Assembly (NCBI RefSeq): GCF_015840915.1
Contig: NZ_CP060398.1
Location: forward strand, 2,914,001-2,978,000
Source of the DNA: Synechococcus sp. CBW1002
GTDB lineage: Bacteria > Cyanobacteriota > Cyanobacteriia > PCC-6307 > Cyanobiaceae
DNA: 64,000 nucleotides
Direction: 5' to 3'
Made by a program: the position numbers and the translations under genes. Every line of letters starts with the position of its first letter. The stretch's first letter is position 1. The notes beneath the pieces were generated by a model that was not told the origin of the DNA, made no database searches, and saw only the letters and a list, made by a program, of their open reading frames with translations. This document shows positions 62,629 through 64,000 of this stretch, in pieces.

Positions 62629-62846
62629 GGGACTCCTGAAAAATCCAGATCCATTGCGCCCCAGCTGGTCTCAGGCATGAGAAGCCGCTAAAGTGGCCGT
62701 GAACCAGGCAATCAGTGATTGCCTTTACTCCTGATCGCTCCAGATGTACCGGAGGCACAATAACGGTCAGATCTCAATCAAGGAGTTCCACCTGCCATTT
62801 GGCGGCACACTTGATCCCGAGAATCGCTGGGTTCAACTGGAGGGGC
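62629..62846 (+). mobile_element. Element C copy 2, 5' fragment
   Basis: Starts with the element C end GGGACTCCTGAAAAATCC and encodes MYRRHNNGQISIKEFHLPFG to WVQLEGL from ATG 62744. It is cut at 62846 by a piece of element B. Several base differences from the copy that follows (for example CCCCAGCTGG versus CCGCAGCTGG) show it is a separate, older insertion. Confidence 0.85.
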
Positions 62847-62978
62847 TGAGGTGGGTGCCTTTTATTGGACAGTTCCGGCCCCTGACATCGTTAACCCAGG
62901 ACGGGTGGAACATGGTTCGGCCTCAGTGTAGACCGCGTGGGGAGTTTTGCCTCCAAGGGAACTGTGAGGTCTTACATG
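62847..62978 (-). mobile_element. Element B fragment (left 132 bp)
   Basis: TGAGGTGGGTGCC onward, identical to the first 132 bp of element B. It is inserted in element C copy 2 and cut by element C copy 3 within GGTCTTACATGG. The rest of element B probably resumes beyond the window. Confidence 0.85.
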
Positions 62979-64000
62979 GGGACTCCTGAAAAATCCAGAT
63001 CCATTGCGCCGCAGCTGGTCTCAAGCATGAGAAACCGCTAAAGTGGCCGTGAATCAGGCAATCCGTGATTGCCTTTACTCCTGATCGTTCCATATGTACC
63101 GGAGGCACAATAACGGTCAGATCTCAATCAAGGAGTTCCACCTGCCATTTGGCGGCACACTTGATCCCGAGAATCGCTGGGTTCAACTGGAGGGGCTGAT
63201 CCCATGGGATGAGCTGGAAGAAACCTATGCCCCTCAATTCAGCGCCACAATTGGCGCTCCAGCCAAATCAGTGAGAATGGCCTTTGGTGCTCTCTACATC
63301 AAACAGAAGTTAGGGCTCACCGACGAAGAGACAGTCCATCAGATCAGAGAGAACGCCTATATTCAGTTCTTTCTCGGCTTTGCGGGCTACACAGCTAAGG
63401 CACCGTTTGATGCCTCGATGATGGTGCACTTTCGCAAGCGTTTTTCTGACGAGGATCTGCGCCGTATCAACGAGCTGGTGGTGCAGCGCGGCAAAGAGAT
63501 CCTTCTGGAAGCACTTGCTCAGGCAGCAGACGATGACGACCATGATGATCGTGATTCCAGTGGAGGAGGCGCTCAGCTAGAACTTGATGCGTTGATCAAG
63601 CCTGCTGACTGGCCAGAAGGAAAGAATTGGGGCACTCTCACGATTGATGCCAGTTGCACTCCAGCCGACATCACCTATCCCAGAGACCTCAAGCTCCTCA
63701 ACGAGGCTCGCACAACGACCGAGCGAGTCATTGATGATCTGTGCAGTCAGTCATCGGGATTCAGGAGACATCGACCTCGCTACGACCGTGGCCTTGCTCG
63801 TGCTCATTTCCTGAGAGTGGCGAAGCAAAAACGACCACGTCGCCGCAAAGTGAAGGCTGCCATTAAACATCAGCTTGGCTATGTGCGGCAGAATCTCAAG
63901 GCCATTGATGCTCTGATCGGCTGCGGGGCAAGGCTTTCCGAGCTTAAGAGGCATTGGTGGCAGAAGTTGTTGGCCTGCAGCGAGTTGGAGCGGCAACAGG
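62979..64000 (+). mobile_element. Element C copy 3, running off the right edge
   Basis: Begins GGGACTCCTGAAAAATCC at 62979 and matches copy 1 (in reverse) wherever compared, through the transposase body up to position 64000. Confidence 0.88.
63094..64000 (+). CDS. Element C IS5-type transposase, C-terminus cut by window edge
   Basis: Starts ATG 63094 (MYRRHNNGQISIKEFHLPFG); 302 codons visible with no stop. Contains IPWDELEETYAPQFSATIGA, the acidic AADDDDHDDRDSSGGGAQLE insert and the first DDE Asp in WGTLTIDASCTPADITYPRD. Same protein as at 47714-49264. Confidence 0.88.
   Translation, partial: MYRRHNNGQISIKEFHLPFGGTLDPENRWVQLEGLIPWDELEETYAPQFSATIGAPAKSVRMAFGALYIKQKLGLTDEETVHQIRENAYIQFFLGFAGYTAKAPFDASMMVHFRKRFSDEDLRRINELVVQRGKEILLEALAQAADDDDHDDRDSSGGGAQLELDALIKPADWPEGKNWGTLTIDASCTPADITYPRDLKLLNEARTTTERVIDDLCSQSSGFRRHRPRYDRGLARAHFLRVAKQKRPRRRKVKAAIKHQLGYVRQNLKAIDALIGCGARLSELKRHWWQKLLACSELERQQ

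Noticed and set aside
1-64000. CRISPR arrays, rRNA genes, phage attachment sites, replication origin
   Set aside because: None seen. The direct repeats present are IS target duplications or copies of IS elements.

Overview
The window looks like a stretch of a high-GC cyanobacterial chromosome of the Synechococcus/Cyanobium (picocyanobacterial) type. The evidence is gene content: gatA, a DUF1816 protein, rlmB, Mini-RNase III, a STAS protein, carA, trpD and a DUF3288 protein on one strand, plus DUF1350, a pyruvate-kinase-like protein with the cyanobacterial N-terminal extension, a SphX/PstS-type lipoprotein and tRNA-Pro(GGG). The genus is an inference.

Region 1 (1-21,300) is ordinary core genome. 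It holds RNA and translation functions, pyrimidine/arginine and tryptophan precursor genes, an ABC exporter, msrA, hydrolase and acyltransferase genes, a three-gene overlapping operon, tRNA-Pro with a terminator, a glutamine amidotransferase, a DEDDh exonuclease and a BCP-type peroxiredoxin. A type I periplasmic binding protein lies divergent from a pentameric ligand-gated ion-channel homologue. Region 2 (19,200-28,000) is decaying: a multiply deleted M20 peptidase, a truncated pyruvate-kinase-like gene and three insertion sequences.

Region 3 (28,000-62,500) is a visibly AT-richer island carrying what appears to be an undescribed lipid or polyketide assembly and export operon. All its large genes lie on the minus strand. 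In transcription order they are a TPR protein, a PqqD-like/polytopic membrane/HlyD-like fusion, a sulfotransferase, a PfaA-like megasynthase, an ACP-sulfotransferase and a repeat (propeller-like) protein. The megasynthase domains are nitronate-monooxygenase-type ER, KS, AT and ACP, then KR and DH in the -1 frame. The frame change occurs at a G GGA AAG heptamer directly followed by TAA, with an SD-like AGAGGA 9 nt upstream. The downstream -1 frame has no ATG, GTG or TTG for about 130 codons. I read this as a probable programmed -1 frameshift giving one protein of about 2,800 residues with a full beta-reduction set; a recent disabling mutation is the alternative.

Two blocks of nested insertion sequences split the operon. 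From perfect target duplications the nesting can be solved to the base: three copies of one 1,369-bp element, two of them interrupted by the same 1,266-bp IS3-type element and one by a 1,266-bp ISAs1-type element; two of the three sit in tandem sharing one TTAA. An IS3-type element is split by an IS66-type and an IS5-type element, and removing both restores its frame exactly. The right edge is another nest that runs out of the window.

The cluster genes suggest a sulfated or sulfate-activated lipid product that is exported. This is inference from domains: no thioesterase, phosphopantetheinyl transferase or second ketosynthase is visible here.
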